From the NCBI GenBank assembly GCA_001799225.1, contig MGTA01000185.1:12524-29735 (forward strand): a stretch of DNA of 17,212 nucleotides, given 5' to 3'. The translations under genes were made by a program, and so were the position numbers. Positions 8,124 to 15,341 of this stretch are shown here, in pieces (position 1 is the first letter of the stretch; each line of letters begins with the position of its first letter). The notes under the pieces were generated by a model. The model saw only the letters and a program-made list of their open reading frames with translations. It was not told the DNA's origin and made no database searches. This DNA comes from Deltaproteobacteria bacterium RIFOXYD12_FULL_50_9 (GTDB lineage: Bacteria > Desulfobacterota > Desulfobulbia > Desulfobulbales > CALZHT01).

Positions 8124-8966
8124 TCAGTCCCGGTCATGAGGATTTTTCTCCCCAAGATACAAAAGCTTCAAAAACTTATAATAGGTCCCTTCGGCATTGG
8201 AAATGGCCAGCATTAAACCCTGCCGGCCATCCAGGAATCCGGCTTGCAGAAAATAGGTGCTGAGGAAATTGCCAAGTCCATGAAGGATAGCCAAGCCCAG
8301 ACCGCCACGCTGCCCAGCCTTAAACTTTTGCTCAGCCCCCAGAGATGAGTATCGGTTGACTACATTAAGAACCTGTTCAAGATCCCGGAACGAGTAATGA
8401 ATCAGGTCGTTTTTGAGCTTCCCGACCGGTCCATCGACCAAAACCCTCTCGTGGACGATGTTATCGGAAAAACGTCCCCGCTGCCGGCGGAACAGCCTGA
8501 GAACATAATCAGGTCGCCAACCGCTGTGGCGTATAAAACGACCACAGTAACTGGAGAGCCGGGGCATTTCATAGGCATCCCGGCCAGGCTGCAACAAAAC
8601 AGAGCTGATCTCTTCGCGTAATGGAACTGAGACCCTTTCATCAGCATCAATTGAGAGAACCCACTCACCAACAGCGTATTGTAAGGCCCGATTTTTCTGG
8701 GGACCAAAACCAGGCCAGTCGTGAGAGTAAACTTTTTCGGTAAATTCCCGGCAGATGGCAATCGTCTCATCAGTGCTGCCGGAATCGACCACCACAATCT
8801 CATCCACCCAGGCAAGCGACTCCAGACACTTCCGGATATTAACCGCTTCATTCTTGGTGATGATAATCGCTGAAATGGTGGTCTTAACCAAACCTTTTGC
8901 CTCAATAATAGTTTCAATCCGTTCTACAACGTTATAGCCGAACGCATTGCTGCATGGCGAAATCAT
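8124..8966 (-). CDS. Family 2 glycosyltransferase, WaaE/KdtX-like
   Basis: This encodes a GT2 (GT-A fold) enzyme of 280 residues. It shows the donor-binding start ISAIIITKNEA (31-41), VVVDSGSTDET (58-68), HDWPGFGPQKNRAL (82-95) and the metal-binding SIDADERV (105-112), then SGWRPDYVLRLFRR and an NIVHERV segment. This order is typical of the WaaE/KdtX LPS inner-core glucosyltransferase group, which acts at the cytoplasmic face of the inner membrane. The first 28 residues from ATG 8966 are not conserved-looking and no good ribosome binding site precedes it; TTG 8891 (residue 26) is a possible alternative. The C-terminal half carries a hydrophobic stretch (GLAILHGLGNFLSTYF) that may attach to the membrane. 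Neighbours support an LPS role, but the acceptor is not known. Confidence 0.88.
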   Translation of the reverse strand: MISPCSNAFGYNVVERIETIIEAKGLVKTTISAIIITKNEAVNIRKCLESLAWVDEIVVVDSGSTDETIAICREFTEKVYSHDWPGFGPQKNRALQYAVGEWVLSIDADERVSVPLREEISSVLLQPGRDAYEMPRLSSYCGRFIRHSGWRPDYVLRLFRRQRGRFSDNIVHERVLVDGPVGKLKNDLIHYSFRDLEQVLNVVNRYSSLGAEQKFKAGQRGGLGLAILHGLGNFLSTYFLQAGFLDGRQGLMLAISNAEGTYYKFLKLLYLGEKNPHDRD

Positions 8967-9030
8967 TGGAATAAATTAGTCCAATTTCAGACAGCAAGCA
9001 AGAAAAGAATCAGGCAATCCATGACGCAGA

Positions 9031-10218
9031 TCAACTCTTGCCTGCCTTGTTGAATGCCGCCCGGAATCCGGTTGCCGAACGCTCGATCACCTTTTCGTCC
9101 ACACAAAAGGCCAGCCTGAAATAACCAGGAGCGCCAAAGCCCCGGCCAGGCACGGCCAGGATTCTGTTTTCCAGCAGCAGGTTAACAAACTCAGCATCAT
9201 CGGTTATGGGAGATTTCGGAAATATATAAAAGGCGCCTTGCGGCGGCGTGAATTCATAGCCGATCTCTAGAAGTATCCGGCACAATAAATCACGCCGGTC
9301 AGCATAAATCCGGTTATCAACAACGGCGCCGGACAATCGGCCGACCAATCTCTGCATCAGGGCCGGGGCATTGACGAAACCAAGAATACGATTGGCAAGG
9401 GTCATTGCCGCCAGCAGCTGGTCCTTATAGGCAATTTCCGGATGCACTGCAATATAGCCGATCCGTTCTCCTGGCAGGGAGAGATCTTTTGAATGAGAAG
9501 AGACCACCAGACTCTCGGCATAGAGCTCAAAAACAGCCGGTACGCTGTTATTGTCGTATACAATCTTCCGATATGGTTCATCACTGATCAGGAAAATGGT
9601 GGTAGAGAATCGTTTGCCGGCAGCGGCAAGAGTTTCGGCAAGCCCGACCAGGGAGTCGCGGGAATAGATCCTGCCGGTCGGATTGTTCGGGCTGTTGATA
9701 ATAATAGCCTTGGTCCGAGGCGTCAGAGCCTTGGCGATTGCAGCAAGATCAAGAGTGAAATCCGCGGCTGTCGGCACAACAACCGGGATACCGCCGTGAT
9801 TGTCGATATAAAAATGGTATTCGACAAAATAGGGTGACAAGACAATAACCTCATCACCCGGATCGAGAATCGCCTTTAAAACCACATTAAGACCACCGGC
9901 CGCCCCGCAGGTCATCAACACATCATCACGGCTGACCAATTTGCCTTGTTCCGCTGCAATCCGCCGAGCCACTGCCTCCCGGACCTCAGGAAAACCGGCA
10001 TTCGACATATAGCCGTGTCTGCCCGGTGTCCGTTCTAATGCCAGTTGCTCCAGAACCGTATAAAACTCTGGAGGTGGCGGAACGTCAGGATTACCGAGGC
10101 TGAAATCGCAGACATTTTCAGGTCCGTACAACGCCTTGAGCTTGGCGCCTTCTTCAAACATCCGGCGAATCCAGGACGATCTCTGTGACAGTTCTTGCAT
10201 TTTTTTTGAAATGGCCAT
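9031..10218 (-). CDS. Class I/II pyridoxal-phosphate aminotransferase
   Basis: This is a 395-residue fold-type I aminotransferase. Motifs seen are FSLGNPDVPPP (39-49), the glycine turn TCGAAGGLN (103-111), the PLP-contact SPNNPTG (176-182), ISDEPY with Asp213 and Tyr216, the Schiff-base lysine Lys244 in SHSKDLSLPGERIGY, and a C-terminal FRLAFCVDE with the likely carboxylate-binding Arg. It resembles aspartate/aromatic aminotransferases (subgroup I-gamma), but I cannot name the substrate. It starts at ATG 10218 with GGAG close upstream, 23 nt after the DnaJ/TerB gene. It is placed between ftsY-djlA-like genes and the glycosyltransferases with no obvious functional link, so it is probably a housekeeping gene carried in the same transcript. 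Confidence 0.9.
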   Translation of the reverse strand: MAISKKMQELSQRSSWIRRMFEEGAKLKALYGPENVCDFSLGNPDVPPPPEFYTVLEQLALERTPGRHGYMSNAGFPEVREAVARRIAAEQGKLVSRDDVLMTCGAAGGLNVVLKAILDPGDEVIVLSPYFVEYHFYIDNHGGIPVVVPTAADFTLDLAAIAKALTPRTKAIIINSPNNPTGRIYSRDSLVGLAETLAAAGKRFSTTIFLISDEPYRKIVYDNNSVPAVFELYAESLVVSSHSKDLSLPGERIGYIAVHPEIAYKDQLLAAMTLANRILGFVNAPALMQRLVGRLSGAVVDNRIYADRRDLLCRILLEIGYEFTPPQGAFYIFPKSPITDDAEFVNLLLENRILAVPGRGFGAPGYFRLAFCVDEKVIERSATGFRAAFNKAGKS

Positions 10219-10241
10219 GGCCCAACTCCTGAATTAAGGGA

Positions 10242-11072
10242 TTAAGCAAATTTCTTCTTGAAATACTGATATGCCTCGTTCAGCTCCTTCATCTTTTCCT
10301 CTGAAACCTTGCGGAACTCTTCGCCCAGATGGCCGACCTTGTCCGGATGGTATTTCATGCTGAGCTTACGATAGGCTGACTTAATCTCCTCAAATGAGGC
10401 ACTCTGTTCCAGGCCAAGCACCTGATAATACCGTTCCTCATTGGTCACAGCGGCCCGGGCCCGGGCCATGTAGCGGCTACGGATCGACAGATGGTCGTAC
10501 TCGGTTATCTCGAGAAAAAGGGCGATCTGCTGGGCCACGGCCAATTCCGGGGCAGTCGAGAGGACAACCTCTGCCGAATAGATCACCTGATAGATCAATT
10601 CCAGCAGAATAAGCCTTGGTTCGTAGGGAAACCGGTTTTTAAAATCAGTGAGCAGCACCTCAAGGCTTAAGTGAGAGGCCAGGGCCTCTTTGATCAGATC
10701 ACGCACCCAGAAGATCTGACTCTGGTTGTAATGGAGATGGGTGCGAAAAAAACTGACGATTGTGTTAATCTCCTCACGAGTGACTTTAGCGTCCACCTGA
10801 GCAATCTTGACCAGAATATTAACCAGCAGAAAAACAAAAACGTTGTGGGTCTGGGTCTGTGACTGCTCATAAGAACTGACCTTCCGCCGGATAAGGAAAA
10901 ACACTCCCCAAAAAAAGGCCACCAGGGCAAAGATAAAAAAAAGGCCGGTGAAAAAAAGCACGCCGAGTAACTGCAGCAGAGCCGGAGCCCCCCCGGTTAT
11001 CAGAGCCAGCATTGCCAGGATCAGCAGGCAACCGCCGCAACCCGGTGATTTATGAGTTCGATATTCCATCAT
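10242..11072 (-). CDS. DnaJ-domain membrane protein with TerB-like region (DjlA-like)
   Basis: This is a 276-residue protein with three parts. It has a Gly/Cys-rich start and two N-terminal membrane segments (about 15-62), a central all-helical TerB-like acidic region (about 78-195, with KIAQVDAKVTREE), and a C-terminal J-domain (about 214-275) with YYQVLGL, the signature HPD at 242-244 and NEAYQYFKK. The layout matches DjlA, an inner-membrane co-chaperone that stimulates DnaK, with the J-domain at the C-terminus in the cytoplasm. The start is ATG 11072 (a second ATG follows directly), with a strong AAGGAG at 11082-11087 inside the end of ftsY. It is 6 nt from the ftsY stop, so co-translation is likely. 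The TerB assignment is by pattern and less certain than the J-domain. Confidence 0.85.
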   Translation of the reverse strand: MMEYRTHKSPGCGGCLLILAMLALITGGAPALLQLLGVLFFTGLFFIFALVAFFWGVFFLIRRKVSSYEQSQTQTHNVFVFLLVNILVKIAQVDAKVTREEINTIVSFFRTHLHYNQSQIFWVRDLIKEALASHLSLEVLLTDFKNRFPYEPRLILLELIYQVIYSAEVVLSTAPELAVAQQIALFLEITEYDHLSIRSRYMARARAAVTNEERYYQVLGLEQSASFEEIKSAYRKLSMKYHPDKVGHLGEEFRKVSEEKMKELNEAYQYFKKKFA

Positions 11073-11078
11073 CGATTT

Positions 11079-12209
11079 TTACTCCTTTGTGGCAAAAAGC
11101 GCCTCGACAAACTCCCGGGGGTCGAAATCCCGCAGGTCTTCAAGTTTTTCTCCAACGCCGATAAAACGTATCGGAATATTGAGTTCATGACATATATTGA
11201 CCACAATGCCGCCCTTGGCAGTACCGTCAAGCTTGGTCAGGGTAAGACCGGTAATCTCGACAGCCTCATTGAACAATCGGGCCTGGGAAATAGCATTCTG
11301 ACCGGTAGTGGCGTCGATCACCAGCATGACCTCGTGTGGGGCGCCCGGGATCTTTTTATCCATGACCCGTTTGATTTTCTTGAGCTCCTCCATGAGATTC
11401 ACCTTGGTATGCATCCGGCCGGCAGTGTCAACGATGATCACGTCAAAGGCCCGATTCCGGGCATATTCAAAGGCATCAAAAATCACAGAAGAGGGATCGG
11501 CTCCGGTCTTCTGGGCAATAACCTCAACATCAACCCGCGTGCCCCAAATCTGCAACTGTTCGATAGCCGCGGCTCTGAACGTGTCTGCTGCCACCAGTAG
11601 AACGCTCTGCCCGGACCGCTTAAACTTATAAGCTATTTTACCGATACTGGTTGTCTTGCCGACGCCGTTAACGCCGAGCACCATAATGACAAACGGGCCG
11701 CTATCCGGCATACAAAGCTCCGCAGGCCGCGTCGAACTCAGAAGAAATTCCAGCACCTTTTCCTTCAAGGCCTGCCTGAGAGCCCGAGTATCACTCAGTT
11801 CTTGCCGGCTGACCTTGGCGCGGATGCTCTCAAGCAGATCCCGGCTCGTTTTAACGCCAAGATCAGCACTGATCAAGATCTCCTCAAGCTCTTCAAACAA
11901 CGCGGCATCAATGACCTTTCTACCGAGAAACAGTGTATCGATCTTGGTTACCAGGGTCTCATGGGTCTTGGCCAACCGCTCTTTTAACAAACTCAGAAAA
12001 GAGCCGGACTGTTTCTCTTCACCAACTGATGGTTGGACGGCCTTGGCCGCCGGAAGAGCAGCTGCAGGAACCAACACGCCGGCATCGGCAGACACAGCCG
12101 GCATCTCAACTGATTGCCTCGACTTGTCATCGACGACCTGACTTGCCTGGGGCGGCCCGGTTTCTCCGGGTTTGCCCTGTCCAAACTTTTTCTTAAACCA
12201 ACCAAGCAT
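11079..12209 (-). CDS. ftsY: Signal recognition particle receptor FtsY
   Basis: This is a 376-residue SRP-type GTPase. The N-terminal linker (about 1-70) is Ala/Pro-rich, with a Lys-rich start (MLGWFKKKF) suited to lipid contact. The N domain spans about 72-165. The NG GTPase motifs are G1 GVNGVGKTTS (179-188), DTFRAAA (209-215), DTAGR (261-265), TKLDG (325-329) and the closing GVGEKLEDLRDFDP. GVNGVGKTT and DTFRAAA are FtsY-type, and the M domain of Ffh is absent, so FtsY rather than Ffh. It docks ribosome-SRP complexes at the membrane for cotranslational insertion. It lies 29 nt after ispH-UbiA and 6 nt before the DnaJ-like gene; the linker is short compared with the E. coli acidic A domain. 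Confidence 0.96.
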   Translation of the reverse strand: MLGWFKKKFGQGKPGETGPPQASQVVDDKSRQSVEMPAVSADAGVLVPAAALPAAKAVQPSVGEEKQSGSFLSLLKERLAKTHETLVTKIDTLFLGRKVIDAALFEELEEILISADLGVKTSRDLLESIRAKVSRQELSDTRALRQALKEKVLEFLLSSTRPAELCMPDSGPFVIMVLGVNGVGKTTSIGKIAYKFKRSGQSVLLVAADTFRAAAIEQLQIWGTRVDVEVIAQKTGADPSSVIFDAFEYARNRAFDVIIVDTAGRMHTKVNLMEELKKIKRVMDKKIPGAPHEVMLVIDATTGQNAISQARLFNEAVEITGLTLTKLDGTAKGGIVVNICHELNIPIRFIGVGEKLEDLRDFDPREFVEALFATKE

Positions 12210-12238
12210 AACTTAACCTCATAAACAAATTGCTAAAT

Positions 12239-13993
12239 CTAATTACCGACCTGCATTGCCTGATTCCAAAAATAACCGAACCAGACAAAGAGAGTTAGAA
12301 CAACAAACAGACTTTCAAGAGCAAACTCCAGGCGCGGGCCCTGGTTAATCTTGCCCTGATCATAGAGATAGATCAAAATCGCCAGATAGCAGACACCGGG
12401 CAAGAGCCAGTAAGCAAGCGACGTCACAATCCCCGACAAGGGCAGAATAATAAGCAACAAAGCAAGCAATACTATAATTCCGTATAGAATCTTGATCGTC
12501 TTCTTAGCACCGATCCAGACCGGCAGGGGCTCCTTGCCGACTATCCGATCACCGGTCAGATCAAAGACATCAAGAAGAGCGCAACGTATATAAGCAAAGA
12601 GCAACACAAATATAAATCTGCCGATAATCACTGAAGGATGCATGGAATCACTGTGCAACGCCGGCATCAGTACCACAACAAAAGCCCAGGCCATGGCAAC
12701 AAATAAGGCCTTGGAACCTGGTATCTCCTTAAGCCCTCTAACCCTGACTAGACGACTAAGCGGCTTTGGGATGATGCGAACGCCATAGAGAATGCCAAAG
12801 ATACTCATTATAGACAATAGTAAATATTCCCATCTGCCCATGGCATGAGCAATCATCAGAGCCCATGCCAACAGCGCACTGGAAACGATCAAAAAAATCC
12901 AGCGGTACCTGCGACAGAACATCGCCCGCAAGGGATCGTTGATCTTCTTAGATTTCTGATCACGAAAACGGTTCAGGTTGTGCATGGCAAAAAGATAGCC
13001 GAATGCCATCAAAAATATATCGCTTGAATGCTTGTTGGTCTGATACAGATGCAGGGTATAGGCCAGAAGACCGCCACCCAGGCAGACATAGAGATTGGTG
13101 GCCAGGAGAAACCAGAACAGCTTGTACCAGAAACGCCCCAGAACACTATCACCCTGACCGGGAAGGGCTTCAAGAGTTCGAACTACCCAATTAATCATCC
13201 ACGAAGGCGTAGAAGCACCGGCTGTTACCCCGACACTGCTGAAACGGGAAATCGCCACCAGATCGAGATCGTCTTCATTTTCAATCATGAAAACCGGCAG
13301 TCCCATTGATCTGGCAATCTCCCCCAGGCGCTGGGTATTGGCGCTGGTCCGTCCGCCAACCACGATCAGGGCCTCTACCCGACTGCAAAGATCGCGGACC
13401 TCAGCCTGCCGCTTGTGGGTAGAATCGCAGATCGTATTAAAAACTTTGCCATTGGGGAAACGAGTTAAGATCATCCGGCTTAACCGATCATAGATTGCTT
13501 CATCCTGAGTGGTCTGACTGACGATGATATATGGAGAGGTAAGCTGCAGCTTATCCACATCACTCCCATCACTTACCACGCAACCGGATGGCCCGGCAAA
13601 ACCGATCAGGCCTTCGACCTCCGCATGATTCTTATCACCGATAATGACGGTGGCAAAGCCTTGTTGCCGGTGTTTATCTATGATAACCTGAACCTTGACA
13701 ACCCGCGGACAGGTGGAATCCTGAATCCGGGCTCCGCTTTTGGCCAGAAGCTCTTTCTGGGCCGGTGGTATGCCATGCGCCCGGATGATGATGGTGCCGG
13801 TCGCTTTTTCCGGGACCTCCTTGAGGACTTGTACTCCCCGCTCCTGTAAAAGATCGAGGACCTGAGGATTATGGATCAACGGCCCAAAGGTAGCAATACC
13901 GTTATCTTCCCGGCGGACCATCTCCAATGCGGTCTCAACCGCCCGACGGACGCCCATGCAGAACCCGGCATGTTTTGCTAGAATAACCTTCAT
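12239..13993 (-). CDS. ispH: Fusion of IspH (HMBPP reductase) with a UbiA-like prenyltransferase domain
   Basis: A single 584-residue frame. Residues 1-280 are IspH, the [4Fe-4S] enzyme that makes IPP and DMAPP from HMBPP. The three cluster cysteines (Cys12 in HAGFCMGV, Cys95 in DSTCPRV, Cys189 in NTICDST), His41, His123, Glu125, the SQTTQ segment, SANTQ (217-221) and TAGASTP are all present. From about residue 290 the protein becomes a polytopic membrane domain of UbiA type: a degenerate first motif near NRFRDQ (341-346), the loop RGLKEIPGSKALFVAMAW (419-436) and the second Asp motif DVFDLTGDRIVGKEPLPVWIG (from 475). UbiA enzymes move prenyl chains onto acceptors. ATG 13993 fits the conserved IspH start and has AGGTG 11 nt upstream; GTG 14020 would add nine residues. 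It leads the - strand run ahead of ftsY. Confidence 0.93.
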   Translation of the reverse strand: MKVILAKHAGFCMGVRRAVETALEMVRREDNGIATFGPLIHNPQVLDLLQERGVQVLKEVPEKATGTIIIRAHGIPPAQKELLAKSGARIQDSTCPRVVKVQVIIDKHRQQGFATVIIGDKNHAEVEGLIGFAGPSGCVVSDGSDVDKLQLTSPYIIVSQTTQDEAIYDRLSRMILTRFPNGKVFNTICDSTHKRQAEVRDLCSRVEALIVVGGRTSANTQRLGEIARSMGLPVFMIENEDDLDLVAISRFSSVGVTAGASTPSWMINWVVRTLEALPGQGDSVLGRFWYKLFWFLLATNLYVCLGGGLLAYTLHLYQTNKHSSDIFLMAFGYLFAMHNLNRFRDQKSKKINDPLRAMFCRRYRWIFLIVSSALLAWALMIAHAMGRWEYLLLSIMSIFGILYGVRIIPKPLSRLVRVRGLKEIPGSKALFVAMAWAFVVVLMPALHSDSMHPSVIIGRFIFVLLFAYIRCALLDVFDLTGDRIVGKEPLPVWIGAKKTIKILYGIIVLLALLLIILPLSGIVTSLAYWLLPGVCYLAILIYLYDQGKINQGPRLEFALESLFVVLTLFVWFGYFWNQAMQVGN

Positions 13994-14022
13994 GGATAGG
14001 AGAACACCTGCTGATCGCACCC

Positions 14023-14059
14023 AAAAATAAAAAAACAGTCACGGCTTTCGACGCGCTGT
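14023..14059 (-). terminator. Intrinsic-terminator-like hairpin and U-tract, - strand
   Basis: Read on the - strand, ACAGCGCG (14059-14052) can pair with CGUGaCUGU (14043-14035). This gives an eight-pair stem with one G-U pair and one bulged A around an 8-nt loop, and is followed at once by TTTTTTTATTTTT (14035-14023). It would end transcripts coming from the 104-aa gene and hicAB. A competing outer pairing, GCACCCA (14017-14023) with TGGGTGC (14064-14070), spans the hairpin, so an attenuator for ispH is also possible. Predicted by eye only. Confidence 0.6.
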
Positions 14060-14152
14060 CTCATGGGTGCCCGTTTGTTAAACTCAATAATAGCCGACAA
14101 CCGGTCGACTGCGATAATCCAGAACCGGCATCACATACGGAAATATAGCTAT

Positions 14153-14467
14153 TTACTCTGAATACGCGGAATTTGCAAGCTGCTCGGTTTTGGTATCCGG
14201 TATGCCCTGAATATGGTGCATCAAAGAATCAAGTTTTTCCCATACCATTGAGCATGGAACATACCAATCACGGTCTGTAACCGTCACCGCCAAAGTCATG
14301 GTCGTTTCATTATACTCGCCTCTTAATTTGACACCGGATTTGACCGTGTCGGCATCCCACGGATTGTTCCCGATGACTGTAGCACCATCGTTCTTTAACG
14401 CATTAATTATCAAGTCGATTTTTTCCTTTGTGAGATTCTCATAATAGTGTGTTCCGCAGCCTGCCAT
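14153..14467 (-). CDS. Small protein of unknown function (104 aa)
   Basis: I do not recognise a named domain. The start is well supported: ATG 14467 preceded at 8 nt by AAGGA (14476-14480). The protein is soluble-looking and mildly acidic, with a Cys near the start (MAGCGTHYYENLTKEK) but no hydrophobic signal sequence, so it is not a lipoprotein. The middle alternates polar and hydrophobic residues as in beta strands (GVKLRGEYNETTMTLAVTVTDRDWYVPC) followed by a helix (SMVWEKLDSLMHHIQ), giving an alpha-beta-beta-alpha impression. It lies 126 nt downstream of hicB on the same strand, with a hairpin between them, and upstream of a terminator-like hairpin. It could be a cargo gene of the same small island. 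No function is proposed. Confidence 0.7.
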   Translation of the reverse strand: MAGCGTHYYENLTKEKIDLIINALKNDGATVIGNNPWDADTVKSGVKLRGEYNETTMTLAVTVTDRDWYVPCSMVWEKLDSLMHHIQGIPDTKTEQLANSAYSE

Positions 14468-14500
14468 TTTTGCCTTCCTTAAGAATTGGAGTAGTTCAAC

Positions 14501-14527
14501 CTGCTGTGAGTAAAGTGCACACAGCAG
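14501..14527. repeat. 8-bp inverted repeat in the leader of the 104-aa gene
   Basis: CTGCTGTG (14501-14508) and CACAGCAG (14520-14527) are perfect reverse complements with an 11-nt loop. They lie about 35 nt upstream of the ATG at 14467 and downstream (on the - strand) of a TATAAT-like box near 14547-14552. No U-tract follows on either strand within the expected distance. The placement suits an operator or a 5' leader hairpin better than a terminator. Confidence 0.5.
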
Positions 14528-14593
14528 TATGGATTGGTATTATTTTATTATAATCTGAAAATGTCCCCGAAATTCTATAATTCCATGATAGAT

Positions 14594-14938
14594 CTAATGC
14601 GCCGGAATTCCGGCTGCCTGGCGAATAACATCGGCTACCCAGGCATTGACGCTTTTGCCCGATGCCTTTGCCAGAGTCACAGCCTCGTTGTGAAGATCCT
14701 GCGGAAGACGAAGATTGAACCTTCCGGAAACTTTTTTATATGGAGAAACGCCCTCCTCCACGCACATTTCTAGAAACACCTTCAGAGACAGTTCGCCTTC
14801 CTTGCGGAGCCCTTCGATATCTGTGGCATAAAAATCTGCTCCGCCATTCAGACCAACAAATTCACCCCGAAATTTGTTTATCTCCGGATCATATGCGATG
14901 ACAGCCTTCACCCCGTTAATCTCCATCACGTTCATCAT
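14594..14938 (-). CDS. hicB: HicB-family antitoxin
   Basis: This is a 114-residue antitoxin with the two parts expected of the longer HicB type. The N-terminal partial RNase-H-like domain (about 5-65) has AVIAYDPEINKFRGEFVGL, DFYATDIEGLRKEGELSLKVFLE and a YKKVSG linker. The C-terminal ribbon-helix-helix DNA-binding segment (about 72-110) reads RFNLRLPQDLHNEAVTLAKASGKSVNAWV in part. HicB binds and blocks HicA and represses the operon. The start ATG 14938 overlaps the hicA stop by ATGA; ATGs at 14935 and 14926 are alternatives. The toxin-first order is normal for hicAB. Seen: both domains complete, no frameshift. The target operator is proposed at 15201-15215. Confidence 0.9.
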   Translation of the reverse strand: MMNVMEINGVKAVIAYDPEINKFRGEFVGLNGGADFYATDIEGLRKEGELSLKVFLEMCVEEGVSPYKKVSGRFNLRLPQDLHNEAVTLAKASGKSVNAWVADVIRQAAGIPAH

Positions 14939-15189
14939 GGTCTCACCCCATTTTCTTCAAACCATTTGCGTATACATGCAACCGCGCCCTTGTCCATATC
15001 CTGAGACGGGTGCGGACGGTGAAATACCCGTCGTTCACCAAACAACCGCACGCCAACGCGGGAACCTTCCCGCTCCGTGATCTCCGCACCCAACTCCTTA
15101 AACAGTCCCTCAATGTCATTCCACTTCAGGTTTGCGCTGGGTGGATGCAAGAAAAGCAGTTCAAGGATTTTGCGGTGCTTGCGTTTCAT
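14935..15189 (-). CDS. hicA: HicA-family mRNA interferase toxin
   Basis: This is an 84-residue basic protein of the HicA/YcfA dsRNA-binding fold. LKWNDIEGLFKELGAEITEREGSRVGVRLFG is the core helix-strand pattern, followed by RRVFHRPHPSQDMDKGAVACIRKWFEENGV. Family knowledge: HicA cleaves mRNA and depends on a conserved His. In the commonest subgroup this follows GS (GSH); here the position reads GSR and histidines occur instead in VFHRPHP, as in the subgroup with longer HicB partners. It is 4 nt overlapped by hicB. ATG 15189 has no recognisable Shine-Dalgarno sequence and sits directly after the proposed -10 box, so a leaderless or very short-leader mRNA is plausible. It appears intact. Confidence 0.85.
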   Translation of the reverse strand: MKRKHRKILELLFLHPPSANLKWNDIEGLFKELGAEITEREGSRVGVRLFGERRVFHRPHPSQDMDKGAVACIRKWFEENGVRP

Positions 15190-15196
15190 ATGAGAA

Positions 15197-15225
15197 ATGA
15201 TGCCATATTATGGCACCATTGTCAA
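15197..15225 (-). promoter_or_regulatory. hicAB promoter with embedded palindromic operator
   Basis: On the - strand a consensus -35 TTGACA (15225-15220) is followed after exactly 17 nt by CATCAT (15202-15197, 4 of 6 to the -10 consensus). The spacer holds a perfect palindrome TGCCATA-T-TATGGCA (15201-15215) that also touches the -10 box. This is the expected position for HicB autorepression. Transcription would start at or very close to the hicA ATG. Confidence 0.65.
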
Positions 15226-15234
15226 GGTTGGTTC

Positions 15235-15341
15235 TCCGGGCTACGGGCCGTCATTAAAACCATGGGCGGAGATTTAGAAATTGTTGCTCGCTTTCCCGAT
15301 GGTAATGTCTCATCAACCAGGTTAAAGAACTTGATGAGGTG
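15235..15341 (+). pseudogene. Remnant of XRE-type (HigA-like) antitoxin C-terminus, frameshifted
   Basis: Frame 1 from 15241 reads LRAVIKTMGGDLEIVARFPDGNV, closely matching the C-terminal signature (AMGGELEIIARFPDG-type) of XRE antitoxins that pair with RelE/HigB toxins. After GNV the original frame becomes unrelated, but frame 3 from 15309 gives LINQVKELDEV, a plausible continuation, so a one-base loss near 15308 is likely. The helix-turn-helix region and the toxin are absent. The remnant begins within about 50 nt of the hicA start, suggesting that a recombination event joining the hicAB module cut off the 5' part. Confidence 0.55.

Noticed and set aside
11052..11600. 182-aa + strand frame
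   Set aside because: It is the antisense shadow of ftsY, whose GTPase motifs are unambiguous.
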